From assembly GCF_014385435.1 (NCBI RefSeq), contig NZ_JACSUD010000007.1:1-64000 (forward strand): a stretch of DNA of 64,000 nt, given 5' to 3'. How positions within the stretch are numbered: the first letter of the stretch is position 1; the number at the start of each line of letters is the position of its first letter. The stretch comes from Alloprevotella sp. Lung230 (lineage in GTDB: Bacteria; Bacteroidota; Bacteroidia; Bacteroidales; Bacteroidaceae). Below are positions 17,058 to 26,507 of this stretch, piece after piece. Position numbers and translations under genes: made by a program. Under the pieces are notes generated by a model. It worked only from the letters and a program-made list of their open reading frames with translations, made no database searches and was not told the DNA's origin.

Positions 17058-18515
17058 ATGAAACGCAATCCCCACGAAGTGCAGCAGCTCGTCCGTCACT
17101 ACGAGCAACAACTGGCCAAAGCGCCCGCCCCCTTGTGGATGGAAGCCACGGACCTCTTGGATGTGCTCGACCATTTCGAACAGCAGAATGCCTATTTCGA
17201 GTCGGAGCAGTGCATGCGTCTCGCCCTACGCCTGCATCCCGACAATCCGGAGGTCGTCATCCGCCGCGCCTACCGCTTGAAGAACGAAGGACGGCTGGCC
17301 GAAGCCGAGGAAGTGGTGCGTGCCTTGCCCGAACAGGACACCCTTGATGTGCGTTTCTTCTTGGCCGAAATCGCACTGAGCCGCCTGGAGTTCGACCGCG
17401 CCGAACAGCTTTTCAACGAGGGGCTGAAAGGCGAGCGCGAAATAGATGCCCAACTCTTAGCCGAAGACGGCGAAATGCCGATGGGCGTGAGCGACCTCCT
17501 GCTCGAAGTGGGCGAACTCTTCCTCGACTATGGCAGCATAGCCCGGGCACAGAAGTTCCTAAAACAGATTGCCGCCGATGCCCCCGAACACCAGCGCGCA
17601 CAGATGCTCCTGGCCGAATGTGCTTTCCAACTGGGCGACACCGACACTGCTCTCCGGCAGTTGGAGACGCTGCTCGACGAAAATCCCTACTATCTCGATG
17701 CGTGGCTCATGGTGGCCGACGTGAGCAACGAGGCGAAGGACTTTGCCAAGTGCAGCGAAGCCGCCAACTTTGCCCTCGCCATCGAGCCTCACAACGAGAA
17801 AGCGCTGCGCTTCAAGGCCGTGGCTGCACTGGGGCAGGAACATTATGAAGAGGTACTGACGGTCTATGAGGACTACCGCACGCTCTACCCCAACGACTAC
17901 ACAATGGCTCTCTCGGCCGGAGAGATCCTCCTCAATCAGGGCAAGTTCGATGCAGCGCGCGAGGTACTGGTGCGCTCCAACCAGATGTGTCCCAACGAAA
18001 ACCCCGACAAGGCACGCATTCTCTCCGACATTGCCACCACCTATGCCGCCCAAGGCAATATGTCCAAAGCCTACGACACCCTGTTGGGCTGCTGCTCGCT
18101 CGGGTCGAACTATGAAGAGGTGCTCTTGCAGGCCGTGCAGATGGCGCTCCACTACCGGCATCTCCCCTTTGTCGTCCGCGCCTTGACGCACTACCTCGAA
18201 GTCTACACCCTCACCGCCGGCACCCGTCTGCGCATCGCTCGCATGCTCTGCGAGAGCAACCTCTTCGGCGAAGTGGGGGCTGTATGGGAGCAGTTGCTCA
18301 AAGTGACGGAAAGCGGCACCACCCTTGCCGCGCCCTATCTGGCCTATGCCGCGCGGCGGCTGATGCGGGTGCGCGAATACCACTTCTGGTTGGCCTATGC
18401 TCTCTATGAAGACCCGACCACCACGCAACAAATCTTCCGACAAATCTATCCCAACGCTGCGCTTTCGGACTACTTGACGCAAGCACGCCTCGAGTTTCCG
18501 GAAGCCCACACTTAA
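17058..18515 (+). CDS. Tetratricopeptide-repeat protein
   Basis: 485 aa made almost entirely of helical TPR-type repeats (for example ALRLHPDNPEVVIRRAYRLKNEGRLAEAEEVVR, then AQMLLAECAFQLGDTDTALRQLETLLDENPYYLDAW). No signal peptide or membrane segment, so cytosolic and probably a scaffold. Partners cannot be inferred from sequence. It sits between the glnS terminator and the hexosaminidase gene, with 24 nt to the latter. Confidence 0.88.
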   Translation: MKRNPHEVQQLVRHYEQQLAKAPAPLWMEATDLLDVLDHFEQQNAYFESEQCMRLALRLHPDNPEVVIRRAYRLKNEGRLAEAEEVVRALPEQDTLDVRFFLAEIALSRLEFDRAEQLFNEGLKGEREIDAQLLAEDGEMPMGVSDLLLEVGELFLDYGSIARAQKFLKQIAADAPEHQRAQMLLAECAFQLGDTDTALRQLETLLDENPYYLDAWLMVADVSNEAKDFAKCSEAANFALAIEPHNEKALRFKAVAALGQEHYEEVLTVYEDYRTLYPNDYTMALSAGEILLNQGKFDAAREVLVRSNQMCPNENPDKARILSDIATTYAAQGNMSKAYDTLLGCCSLGSNYEEVLLQAVQMALHYRHLPFVVRALTHYLEVYTLTAGTRLRIARMLCESNLFGEVGAVWEQLLKVTESGTTLAAPYLAYAARRLMRVREYHFWLAYALYEDPTTTQQIFRQIYPNAALSDYLTQARLEFPEAHT

Positions 18516-18539
18516 ACTCCTTTACCTTTTTAATCCTCC

Positions 18540-20552
18540 ATGAAAAAAGCATTCTTTGCGCTTTTGCTCGCTTTCGGTGGCACCTTGGCCGTGCTGGCCG
18601 AAGTCAATCCCAAACCCTTCGTCGTGCCCGAACTCACCTCTTGGCAGGGCGCCGAAGGCCGATTTGTCCCCTCGGGTCGCATCGTCGTGCCTCCCAACAA
18701 GTCCCTGCGGGTGGTGGCTGAACGCTTTGCCGCCGACTACGCCACAATGTTTGGCCGAAAGCTCACCCTCGTGAGCGGTGATGCCCAAGCTGGCGACTTT
18801 GTCTTCTCCCTCCAAAAAGACGTGGCCGAACGCTCCTTGGGCAAAGAGGGCTACGTGCTCCGTATCGGAAAGACAGCCGCTGTGTCGGCTGCCGATGCAC
18901 AGGGGGCGTACTGGGCAACGCGCACCCTGCTGCAACTCAGCGAACAAAACCGCAGCCACACCCTACCCTGCGGCACCACTACCGACATCCCCGCCTACGC
19001 CCTGCGCGGATTTATGATTGATTGCGGCCGCAAGTTCATCCCCATGGACTATCTCAACAAGCTCGTCAGTGTCATGGCCTACTACAAGATGAACACCCTT
19101 CAAGTTCATCTTAACGACAATGGTTTTAAGCAATACTTCGGCAACGATTGGAACAAGACGCAGTCGGCCTTCCGCCTTGAAAGCAATTTCTTTCCCGGAC
19201 TGACGGCAAAAGACGGAAGTTACACCAAGCGTGAGTTTATCGATTTCCAAAAGATAGCCGAACAGCAATATGTCGACATCGTCCCCGAAATCGACGTTCC
19301 TGCCCACTCCCTCGCTTTCTCCCACTATCGTCCCTCACTCGGCTCGAAGGAGTACGGCATAGACCATCTCGATCTCAACAACCCTGCTGTTGTTCCCTTC
19401 CTTGACAGTCTGTTTACCGAATACTGCGGCGGCAGCAATCCTGTGTTTCGCGGTAAGACAGTTCATATCGGTACGGACGAGTACAGCAACAAAGATAAAG
19501 CGGTTGTAGAGAAGTTTCGTGCACTCACCGACCACCTCATCCGCCACGTTGAGAAGCACGGCAAGCAGGCCATGGTGTGGGGTGCTTTAACCCATGCTCA
19601 GGGAGAAACACCGGTCAAGGTCGATAACGTAAAGATGCAGATTTGGTATAATGGCTATGCCGACCCTCTGAAAATGAAAGAACTGGGCTACAAACTGGTG
19701 AGTATTCCCGATGGACAGGTCTACATCGTGCCCGCTGCCGGCTACTATTACGACTATCTCAACACCCAATGGCTCTACAACAACTGGACACCGGCCACCA
19801 TCGGTTCGGTGAAGTTTGAAGAAGGCGACCCCTCGCTCCTCGGCGGAATGTTTGCCGTTTGGAACGACCACGTGGGTAACGGAATTACCGTCAAAGATAT
19901 TCACCATCGCGTGATGCCCGCTTTGCAAACGCTCGCCACCAAGTGCTGGACAGCGAAGCAGACTTCTCTGCCTTATGCCGACTTTGAGCGACAAAGCCGC
20001 TTCTTGAGCGAAGCCCCCGGTGTGGACGAACTCGGTCGCACCCTCGGCAAAGGCACGCGCACCACGGCCGACTATCCCAACACCACCCTCCTCCCCTCCA
20101 CCACCCTCGACTGGATAGGTCCTGAAATCGGCTACGACTACTCCGTCTCCTTCGACCTCGAAGCCACCGCCGTCAACAAGGGCGACACTCTCTTCACCTC
20201 TCCCAATGCCATCCTCTATCTCGCTTCGCCCGAAAGCGGAAAACTCGCCTTTGTGCGTGAAGGATGCCTCAATGAGTTCGATTATGCGGTGCCCAAAGGC
20301 AAGCGCGTGCGTCTGACGCTGCAAGGTAACCGCCACGAAACCCGCCTGCTTGTCAATGGGCGTTTCCATCAAGCGCTCTATCCCCTCACTCTTGGTGCTG
20401 TTTCGCCCAATGCTGGCGCGGCAGGCGCAACTTCCAATCCATATAGCGCGGCCAAGATGTACTATCAGCGCACCCTCGTCTTCCCCCTCCAACGCACGGG
20501 AGCGTTCCACGGAAAAATCATGAACCTGAGTGTGTCGAACTTCATCGAATAG
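18540..20552 (+). CDS. Exported β-N-acetylhexosaminidase, GH20
   Basis: 670 aa. The signal peptide MKKAFFALLLAFGGTLAVLA is followed by a GH20 N-terminal α/β domain (VVPPNKSLRVVAERFAADYA) and the catalytic barrel: GFMIDCGRKFIPMDYL, NTLQVHLNDNG, VPEIDVPAHS, and the catalytic Asp-Glu pair in HIGTDEYS (GH20 usually H-x-G-G/A-D-E, so Thr here is a minor variation). The C-terminal ~170 residues form a β-sandwich (LEATAVNKGDTLFTSPNAIL). It releases terminal GlcNAc/GalNAc from host glycans or peptidoglycan fragments in the periplasm or outside. No SusC/D pair is nearby. Confidence 0.92.
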   Translation: MKKAFFALLLAFGGTLAVLAEVNPKPFVVPELTSWQGAEGRFVPSGRIVVPPNKSLRVVAERFAADYATMFGRKLTLVSGDAQAGDFVFSLQKDVAERSLGKEGYVLRIGKTAAVSAADAQGAYWATRTLLQLSEQNRSHTLPCGTTTDIPAYALRGFMIDCGRKFIPMDYLNKLVSVMAYYKMNTLQVHLNDNGFKQYFGNDWNKTQSAFRLESNFFPGLTAKDGSYTKREFIDFQKIAEQQYVDIVPEIDVPAHSLAFSHYRPSLGSKEYGIDHLDLNNPAVVPFLDSLFTEYCGGSNPVFRGKTVHIGTDEYSNKDKAVVEKFRALTDHLIRHVEKHGKQAMVWGALTHAQGETPVKVDNVKMQIWYNGYADPLKMKELGYKLVSIPDGQVYIVPAAGYYYDYLNTQWLYNNWTPATIGSVKFEEGDPSLLGGMFAVWNDHVGNGITVKDIHHRVMPALQTLATKCWTAKQTSLPYADFERQSRFLSEAPGVDELGRTLGKGTRTTADYPNTTLLPSTTLDWIGPEIGYDYSVSFDLEATAVNKGDTLFTSPNAILYLASPESGKLAFVREGCLNEFDYAVPKGKRVRLTLQGNRHETRLLVNGRFHQALYPLTLGAVSPNAGAAGATSNPYSAAKMYYQRTLVFPLQRTGAFHGKIMNLSVSNFIE

Positions 20553-20616
20553 TCGCTCTCCTCTTTCCGAAAGAGATAGGGAAGGCAACGCCTGCACAGC
20601 TGCGCCCTCCTCTCCA

Positions 20617-20650
20617 CCTCCGCCCTATCCCCCACGGGATAGGGCGGAGG
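20617..20650. terminator. Strong hairpin terminator after the hexosaminidase gene
   Basis: 15-bp perfect stem CCTCCGCCCTATCCC (20617-20631) with its inverse at 20636-20650 and a 4-nt loop, followed by TTTGTTTG. Confidence 0.85.
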
Positions 20651-20777
20651 TTTGTTTGTGCCCCCTCGGAAGCGGTACCGGCATTGCCGATGGTGGAAGC
20701 GCTTCGCCCCTCACTCGTGGTATGTTCCGCGTCTCCACGGGTGAGTTCCGGTGGCATTTCTCCCGCGGGTAGATTTC

Positions 20778-20861
20778 GTCCCTTCGGGAAGGGACAAACG
20801 TCTCTTCGAGAGGAAACAAACGTCCCCTCGCGAAGGGACATTCGTCTCTTCGGGAAGGGAC
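20778..20861. repeat. Array B: four 22-nt dyad units
   Basis: Units start at 20778, 20800, 20822 and 20844, an exact 22-nt period. Each has an 18-nt dyad core of the type GTCCCTTCGGGAAGGGAC plus a 4-nt linker (AAAC, AAAC, ATTC, GATG). Units 1, 3 and 4 can fold into 6-7 bp hairpins; unit 2 is imperfect. A diverged unit centred on CCCGCGGG may precede the array. The gap 20553-21074 otherwise holds the terminator at 20617 and no gene I can support. Confidence 0.85.
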
Positions 20862-21074
20862 GATGACGGAATGCGTGTGAGAACGGACGGCGAGGGACGT
20901 GTGGACGAGCGGAAGACACGGCACACCAACAGCAGGTAGCGCCCATGGGTGAGCAACCGATCGACACCACTGCGCCCCCGACACCGAGGAGACGGTGCGG
21001 GGGCGCAAATGGAAATGAATGGTGATGGAGCAGTGTCGAGGGAAGCTCCAGAGAAAAGCTTCAGAAGGGAAACC

Positions 21075-22826
21075 TTAGAGAGCTTGGAGCACGTCGTCGA
21101 CAATTTGTTCCGGCAGGAGGCGGTATTGGCTGAGCAGAGCGGTGTAGTCGTAGCGATCTTGAAACTCGCGCGTGGCCCCGCGGAGCAGCACCTTGCGGTC
21201 GGTCATGGCAAAGTGAGCCGCCACCTTTTCGGCCCATCCACCGGCCAGACAGCCGTCTTCAAGCGCGACAAAAAGGGTGTGGTCGGCCGCCAGTTCGTCA
21301 AGCAATTCGGCATCGACACCGTTGGCATAGCGGGGATTGACCACCGTGGCGTCCACGCCCTTTGCCGCCAGAGCATCGGCCACCTGATGAGCCAGTTGCA
21401 GGAAGTTGCCCAGCCCGAGGAGGGCCACTTTCGTGCCGCGACGCGTCACCACGCTTTTGGGCGTGAGGGAGAAGTCGGGGGCCACCGTCTCGCCCGTGCT
21501 CACCACGCGGCTTGGCATGCGGATGGTCACGGCAGTGTGCGTCTGGTGGATTGCCCAGTGGGTCATGGCGATGTATTCCTCCTTCGTGGCGGGCGAGAGG
21601 AAAATCATGTTGGGGATGTTGGCAATGAGGGGGATGTCGAAGAAACCGAGGTGGGTGACATCGTTCATGCCGCAGATGGTGGCGTAGGTGAGGAGGAAGA
21701 GGGGGGCCGTCTCGTTGACACACACGTCCTGCGCGAGCTGGTCGTAGGCACGCTGCATGAAGGTGGAGGCAGTGGCAAAGACGGGCTTACCACCGCGCTT
21801 GGCGATGCCCGAAGCCATGGCCACGGCGGTCTGTTCGGCAATGCCGACATCGACAAACTGCCGGCCGGCACGGCGGCGCACATCGGGTGTGAAGCCGAAG
21901 AGTGAGGGTGTGCCGGCAGCGATGGCCACAACGGTGGGGTCTTGCTCCATCTCGTCGAGGAGGAGACGGCCGGTGATGTCGGCATAGCTTTCGCCGAAAT
22001 GGTAGGCCGGTTTCGTTTCTCCGGTGGCGAGGTCGAAGGGAAATCCCCAGTGGAAGCGCTCCTTGTGGGCCTCGGCAGGCGCATAGCCGCAGCCCTTGAC
22101 GGTGTTGATGTGGAGCACGATGGGATGATCGATGTCGCGCACGGCCTCAAAGGCTTCGATGAGCGCAGCCACGTTGTTGCCTTCGGCCACATAGCGATAG
22201 TCGAGTCCCATGGCGCGGAAGAGGTTGTCGGGCGAGGCGCCGTTGGTCTCACGCAGACGGGCCAGCGTCTTGTAGAGTCCGCCGTGATTTTCGGCGATGG
22301 ACATCTGGTTGTCGTTGACGATGATAATGAGGTTCGACCCCAGTTCGGCTGCCGTGTTGAGCCCTTCGAGGGCTTCACCGCCCGACAGACTGCCGTCGCC
22401 GATGAGGGCAATCACGTTTTCCGTGCCGCCGCAGAGGTCGCGCCCTTTGGCCAGACCGCAGGCCAGACTGATGGACGTCGAGGTGTGGCCGATGACGAAG
22501 AGGTCGTGTTCGGACTCGGAAGGCTCGGTGTAGCCCGACACGTCGTCGTACTTCTCGGGATTGAGGAAAGCATCGGCGCGTCCGGTGAGCATCTTGTGGA
22601 TGTAAGACTGGTGGCTCACGTCGTAGACTATCTTGTCGGTGGGCGAGTGAAAGACGCGGTGCAGCGCCACGGTGGTCTCGACCATGCCGAGGTTGGGGCC
22701 GATGTGTCCGCCGTGGTCGGAGAGTTTTTGCAGCAGCGCGGTGCGGGCTTCTGCGCAAAGGTCGGTAAGTTGGTCGGTCGACAGCGCCTTGAGGTCGGCC
22801 GGCGATTGGATGTTTTCTAAAAGCAT
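21075..22826 (-). CDS. dxs: 1-deoxy-D-xylulose-5-phosphate synthase-type transketolase
   Basis: 583 aa from ATG at 22826. DXS features: HIGPNLGMVETTVALHRVF, YDVSHQSYIHKMLTGR, the TPP-binding GDGSLSGGEALEG ... NDNQMSI, the pyrimidine-domain DVGIAEQTAVAMASGIAKRG, and a C-terminal transketolase domain ending LPEQIVDDVL. It joins pyruvate and glyceraldehyde 3-phosphate to make DXP for isoprenoids, thiamine and pyridoxal. It is about 40-50 residues shorter than the usual 620-640 aa. Shorter DXS-like paralogues are known in Bacteroidales, so this may be the second copy rather than the main one. Monocistronic. Confidence 0.88.
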   Translation of the reverse strand: MLLENIQSPADLKALSTDQLTDLCAEARTALLQKLSDHGGHIGPNLGMVETTVALHRVFHSPTDKIVYDVSHQSYIHKMLTGRADAFLNPEKYDDVSGYTEPSESEHDLFVIGHTSTSISLACGLAKGRDLCGGTENVIALIGDGSLSGGEALEGLNTAAELGSNLIIIVNDNQMSIAENHGGLYKTLARLRETNGASPDNLFRAMGLDYRYVAEGNNVAALIEAFEAVRDIDHPIVLHINTVKGCGYAPAEAHKERFHWGFPFDLATGETKPAYHFGESYADITGRLLLDEMEQDPTVVAIAAGTPSLFGFTPDVRRRAGRQFVDVGIAEQTAVAMASGIAKRGGKPVFATASTFMQRAYDQLAQDVCVNETAPLFLLTYATICGMNDVTHLGFFDIPLIANIPNMIFLSPATKEEYIAMTHWAIHQTHTAVTIRMPSRVVSTGETVAPDFSLTPKSVVTRRGTKVALLGLGNFLQLAHQVADALAAKGVDATVVNPRYANGVDAELLDELAADHTLFVALEDGCLAGGWAEKVAAHFAMTDRKVLLRGATREFQDRYDYTALLSQYRLLPEQIVDDVLQAL

Positions 22827-22918
22827 AGGTAGAACGTTTTGGAGGAATTGCAATCCGGAAAGAGTCCTTTACGGATACGAAAAAGGCCCTTACGCCTTTC
22901 TCGGCGTAAAAGCCATCG

Positions 22919-22926
22919 CAAAAGTA
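22919..22926 (-). promoter_or_regulatory. -7 element of dxs
   Basis: The plus strand reads CAAAAGTA, i.e. TACTTTTG on the minus strand, about 93 nt before the ATG. The leader between them contains a 7-bp hairpin (TTACGCC...GGCGTAA, about 22891-22910). No riboswitch is recognised. Confidence 0.6.
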
Positions 22927-23067
22927 CAACTTTCCGAAAGATTATTCTTCCCTCTTAGGCTGCATTTATCCTTAAAAATATCGAAGATGAATGTAAAACC
23001 AACCGCTGCCAGCGCTTGCAGCCGCAAAAAACCACGGCGAAAGGTTGCACCCTTATGCGAAAAGTCG

Positions 23068-23075
23068 TACCTTTG
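23068..23075 (+). promoter_or_regulatory. -7 element of the Nif3-like gene
   Basis: TACCTTTG matches TAnnTTTG, 48 nt upstream of the ATG at 23123. Confidence 0.6.
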
Positions 23076-23122
23076 CAGCGCAAACGCAATGGCGGAAATC
23101 AGAACGCTGTTGTTTCGTCCTT

Positions 23123-23902
23123 ATGAACATCAAAGAAGTCGTTGAGGCCCTTGAAAAGTTTGCTCCGCTGCCCCTGCAAGAAAGCTACGATAATGCCGGC
23201 TTGCAGATCGGAATAACAGGGAGTGAGTGTTCAGGGGCATTATTGTGTCTTGACGTGACCGAAGCGGTCATCGAGGAGGCCGCCCGCGAGGGGCTGAACC
23301 TCGTCATAGCCCACCACCCGCTGCTCTTCCGCGGGTTGAAGTGCGTGTCCGACGCCACGCAGGTGGAGCGCTGTGTACGTCTGGCCATCCACCATGACAT
23401 TGCGCTCTATGCCGCCCACACCAATCTCGACAATGCACAAGGCGGTGTGTGCCACGAGATGGGCCACCGCCTGGGACTGCAAGAGGTGGAGTTTCTCGAC
23501 CCGGCTCCCGATGGACGCAGTGGAAGCGGCATCATCGGGCGGCTGCCGCAACCGATGGAAGCCCACGCCTTCCTCCGGCAACTCAAAGCCACTTTCGGGG
23601 TGGAGAGCCTGCAATATGCCGCCGCCCGGCAGCAACAGGTGCAGCGCATCGCCCTCTGCGGCGGGGCCGGCGACTTTCTCATCGACCGCGCCATCGCCGC
23701 CGAGGCCGACCTCTTCCTGACAGGCGAAATCGGCTACCACCGCTTCTTCGGCCACGAGAACGACCTTTGGCTCGCTGCCCTCGGCCACTATCAGAGCGAG
23801 CGCTACACCATCGACCTGATGGAACGTATTGTGCACGCGGCCTTCCCGACGCTGCCCATCCACAAGACGCGGTGCAACACCAACCCCATCCAATATCTCT
23901 AA
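23123..23902 (+). CDS. Nif3-like dinuclear metal-center protein
   Basis: 259 aa from ATG at 23123 (MNIKEVVEALEKFAPLPLQE); the open frame upstream is not needed. The Nif3/YbgI family is recognised by ESYDNAGLQIG, VIAHHPLLFRG (metal-binding His pair), YAAHTNLDNAQGG and the C-terminal LFLTGEIGYHRF ... GHYQSER with His and Glu ligands. The family forms hexameric toroids with a di-metal site; some members are annotated GTP cyclohydrolase I type 2, but the cellular role is not settled. First gene of a run with the zinc-ribbon gene 36 nt downstream, a pairing often conserved in Bacteroidota. Confidence 0.9.
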   Translation: MNIKEVVEALEKFAPLPLQESYDNAGLQIGITGSECSGALLCLDVTEAVIEEAAREGLNLVIAHHPLLFRGLKCVSDATQVERCVRLAIHHDIALYAAHTNLDNAQGGVCHEMGHRLGLQEVEFLDPAPDGRSGSGIIGRLPQPMEAHAFLRQLKATFGVESLQYAAARQQQVQRIALCGGAGDFLIDRAIAAEADLFLTGEIGYHRFFGHENDLWLAALGHYQSERYTIDLMERIVHAAFPTLPIHKTRCNTNPIQYL

Positions 23903-23938
23903 ACCCTACCTTTCAGACAACAAAAACACTTTATCTAT

Positions 23939-24766
23939 ATGGCAAGCAAGAAAGAAACCGCCACCGACAACGCGGTGGAACAGAAGCTCAAAAACCTCTA
24001 TCAGCTTCAGACCAAACTCTCTGAAATCGACAAAATCAAGACGCTCCGTGGCGAGCTGCCCCTCGAAGTGCAGGACCTCGAAGACGAAATTGAGGGGCTC
24101 ACCCACCGCCTCCACAAGTATGAAGAGGAGATTGAGCGCCTCAAAGCCGACATCGAAAAGAAGCACACCGACATCGACGAGGCACAAGCCATGATGAATC
24201 GCTATCAGCAGCAACTCGACGACGTGCGCAACAACCGCGAATACGACAACCTCACGAAGGAAATCGAATTTCAGGGTTTGGAGATTGAACTCCTTAAGAA
24301 GAAGATTGGCGAAGCCGAACGCCTCATCAACGCCAAGACCAACGATCTCGAACGCGGCCGCGGTGTGCTCGAAGAGCGCCGCAAGGACCTCGACCTGAAG
24401 AAGTCGGAACTCGACGAAATCGTGTCGGAAACGAAGGCCGAAGAGGAGAAACTCCGCGAGAAGTCTAAGGTGCTCGAAGCCGCCATCGAACCCCGCCTGC
24501 TCACCGCCTTCAAGCGCATCCGCAAGAGTTCACGCAACGGACTGGGCATTGTCTACGTGCAGCGCGATGCCTGCGGCGGTTGCTTCAACAAGATTCCCCC
24601 ACAGCGCCAGCTCGACATCCGCATGCGCAAGAAAGTCATCGTCTGCGAATACTGCGGTCGCATCATGATCGACCCCGAGCTCGCCGGCGTCAAGATTGAA
24701 AAGCCTGTGGAAGAAAAGCCCAAGCGCCGCACCACCCGCCGCAAGAAGACGGAAGAAGAAGATTGA
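23939..24766 (+). CDS. Coiled-coil protein with C-terminal C4 zinc ribbon
   Basis: 275 aa. Residues ~10-190 are a long charged coiled coil (for example LEDEIEGLTHRLHKYEEEIERLKADIEKK). The C-terminus has a zinc ribbon with CGGCFNKIPPQRQLD and VCEYCGRIMID, two CxxC pairs about 23 residues apart, as in the DUF164/zf-RING_7 family. A basic tail (KPKRRTTRRKK) suggests nucleic-acid contact. Family function is not established. Downstream of the Nif3-like gene in what looks like a two-gene unit ended by the terminator at 24793. Confidence 0.85.
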   Translation: MASKKETATDNAVEQKLKNLYQLQTKLSEIDKIKTLRGELPLEVQDLEDEIEGLTHRLHKYEEEIERLKADIEKKHTDIDEAQAMMNRYQQQLDDVRNNREYDNLTKEIEFQGLEIELLKKKIGEAERLINAKTNDLERGRGVLEERRKDLDLKKSELDEIVSETKAEEEKLREKSKVLEAAIEPRLLTAFKRIRKSSRNGLGIVYVQRDACGGCFNKIPPQRQLDIRMRKKVIVCEYCGRIMIDPELAGVKIEKPVEEKPKRRTTRRKKTEEED

Positions 24767-24792
24767 CCCCATCAGTAGACAAAAACACGTGT

Positions 24793-24820
24793 GCTGCCGC
24801 CAGAGAATGCTGACGGCAGC
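24793..24820 (+). terminator. Terminator after the zinc-ribbon gene
   Basis: Stem GCTGCCG (24793-24799) with CGGCAGC (24814-24820), followed by GCATTTTTAATTTT. Confidence 0.75.
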
Positions 24821-24874
24821 GCATTTTTAATTTTCCTCACACCCTTCTCCCTCCTTTCCCCACGCACCCTCCTC

Positions 24875-25348
24875 ATGAAACTCCACCTTCTCGTTGTGGG
24901 GCGCACCGTCGACAAGTATCTCGATGCGCTCATTGCCGACTACGCCGCACGCATCAAGCACTACATGCCCTTTGAACTGGAAGTCATCCCCGAACTCAAA
25001 AACGCCAAGTCGCTCACCACCGACCAGCAGAAGGAGCGCGAGGGCGAACTCATCCTCAAAGCCCTGCGCGAAGGCGACCACCTCGTGCTGCTCGACGAAG
25101 GCGGACGCGAATTTCGCTCCATCGAATGGGCGGCTCATCTGGAGCAACGACAGGCCGGTATGGCCCGCCGCATGGTATTCGTGGTGGGCGGACCTTACGG
25201 ATTTTCGCCCGCAGTCTATGCCGCTGCCCGCGAAAAACTCTCCCTCTCCCGCATGACCTTCTCCCACCAAATGGTGCGTCTCTTCATGGTCGAACAGCTC
25301 TATCGCGCCATGACCATCCTGCGCGGCGAGCCCTATCATCACGAATAA
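24875..25348 (+). CDS. rlmH: 23S rRNA (pseudouridine1915-N3)-methyltransferase RlmH
   Basis: 157 aa from ATG at 24875 (MKLHLLVVGRTVDKYLDALI), the usual RlmH length. SPOUT-class features: LVLLDEGGREFRS, FVVGGPYGFSPAVYA and the C-terminal LSLSRMTFSHQMVRLFMVEQLYRAM with YHHE at the end. It methylates pseudouridine 1915 in helix 69 of 23S rRNA. The endonuclease-like gene starts 5 nt after the stop. Confidence 0.95.
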   Translation: MKLHLLVVGRTVDKYLDALIADYAARIKHYMPFELEVIPELKNAKSLTTDQQKEREGELILKALREGDHLVLLDEGGREFRSIEWAAHLEQRQAGMARRMVFVVGGPYGFSPAVYAAAREKLSLSRMTFSHQMVRLFMVEQLYRAMTILRGEPYHHE

Positions 25349-25352
25349 GCCG

Positions 25353-26399
25353 ATGCCCACGCTCCGTTCTCTGCTCTTCGCCCTCCTCGTGCTCGCGGCC
25401 TTTTGTGCCGAAGCTCAAATCTTCTCCTCGACCACACGCCCCACGGCCACCCAGGAGCGGCGGATGCGCGTGCTGTGGTGGAACGTGGAAAACCTCTTCG
25501 ACACGCTCCACGATGCGGGCTTCGACGACCGCGAGTTTCTGCCCGAATCCGATCGGCGCTGGACCTCCTCACGCTATTGGCACAAACAGGGGGCACTGGC
25601 CCGGGTGATTGTGGCGGCAGGCGGCATGCAGCCGGTCGATGTGGTCGGGATGTGTGAGGTGGAAAACGACAGCGTCATTGCCCATCTCACGCACCGCACC
25701 CGCTTGGCACGACTGGGCTACAAAGCCGTGGTGACTCACTCGACCGACCGCCGCGGCATCGATCTCGCGCTGCTCTACCAGCCCGAGACGTTTGCCCTCC
25801 TCTCTTGGTCGCAACACTCCGTCCCTCACGACAGTCTGCGCGAGCGCCCCACGCGTCCGTTGCTGCTTGTTTCGGGACGTCTCCCCACGGGTGACACCCT
25901 CGACGTGGTGCTCGCCCACTTTCCTTCCCGACGCGGTGGTGCCCACCTCACCGAGCCCTATCGTCTGCGCGCTGCCGGTGTGGCTGTGGCCTTGATGGAC
26001 AGTTTGGCGTTGCGACGTACCCGCCCCCTTTTCCTTCTGATGGGCGACCTCAACGACGAGCCTTCCAATCGTTCCGTGAGCGAAGTGCTCGCCTCGCGCC
26101 TTGTCCCCATATCAGCCGAAGCCCGCCCCCTCCCTGCAGCGGGCAACGACGACATCCGCGGCACCTACTTCTTCCGCCGCCGATGGAGTCGCATCGACAA
26201 TCTGCTCGTTTCCTCCACCCTGCTCTCGCCCACAGCTCCGCTCCACACGCGTCCCGATGCGTGCCGCATCCTGGCCCTTCCGGAACTGCTCGAAGAGGTG
26301 AACATCGGTGAGCATCGGCCGCGCCACACCTACCTCGGCCCGAGATACCACGGCGGCATCAGCGACCACCTGCCGCTGCTCATTGACCTGTGGTATTGA
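25353..26399 (+). CDS. Exported endonuclease/exonuclease/phosphatase-family protein
   Basis: 348 aa. The hydrophobic N-terminus (LLFALLVLAAFCAEAQ) is a signal peptide. The EEP fold is shown by LWWNVENLFDT, VVGMCEVENDSVI (metal-binding Glu), HFPSRRGG, LMGDLNDEPSN and a C-terminal GGISDHLPLLIDL (catalytic Asp-His). Substrate unknown; an extracytoplasmic nuclease or phosphodiesterase. Tight spacing to rlmH suggests co-transcription. Confidence 0.88.
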   Translation: MPTLRSLLFALLVLAAFCAEAQIFSSTTRPTATQERRMRVLWWNVENLFDTLHDAGFDDREFLPESDRRWTSSRYWHKQGALARVIVAAGGMQPVDVVGMCEVENDSVIAHLTHRTRLARLGYKAVVTHSTDRRGIDLALLYQPETFALLSWSQHSVPHDSLRERPTRPLLLVSGRLPTGDTLDVVLAHFPSRRGGAHLTEPYRLRAAGVAVALMDSLALRRTRPLFLLMGDLNDEPSNRSVSEVLASRLVPISAEARPLPAAGNDDIRGTYFFRRRWSRIDNLLVSSTLLSPTAPLHTRPDACRILALPELLEEVNIGEHRPRHTYLGPRYHGGISDHLPLLIDLWY

Positions 26400-26507
26400 C
26401 CGCAACGCATCACGACATTCACGCCTCGGCGCGAAGGGAAACGGCCTCCCACGAGTGTTCCTTTCTCACTCACCACCTTCTTACTTATCCTCCCATCCCT
26501 CTGCTTT

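Noticed and set aside
22865-22912. A sixth 21-nt array in the dxs leader
   Set aside because: Only two weakly similar units (TTACG at 21-nt spacing); not enough to call.
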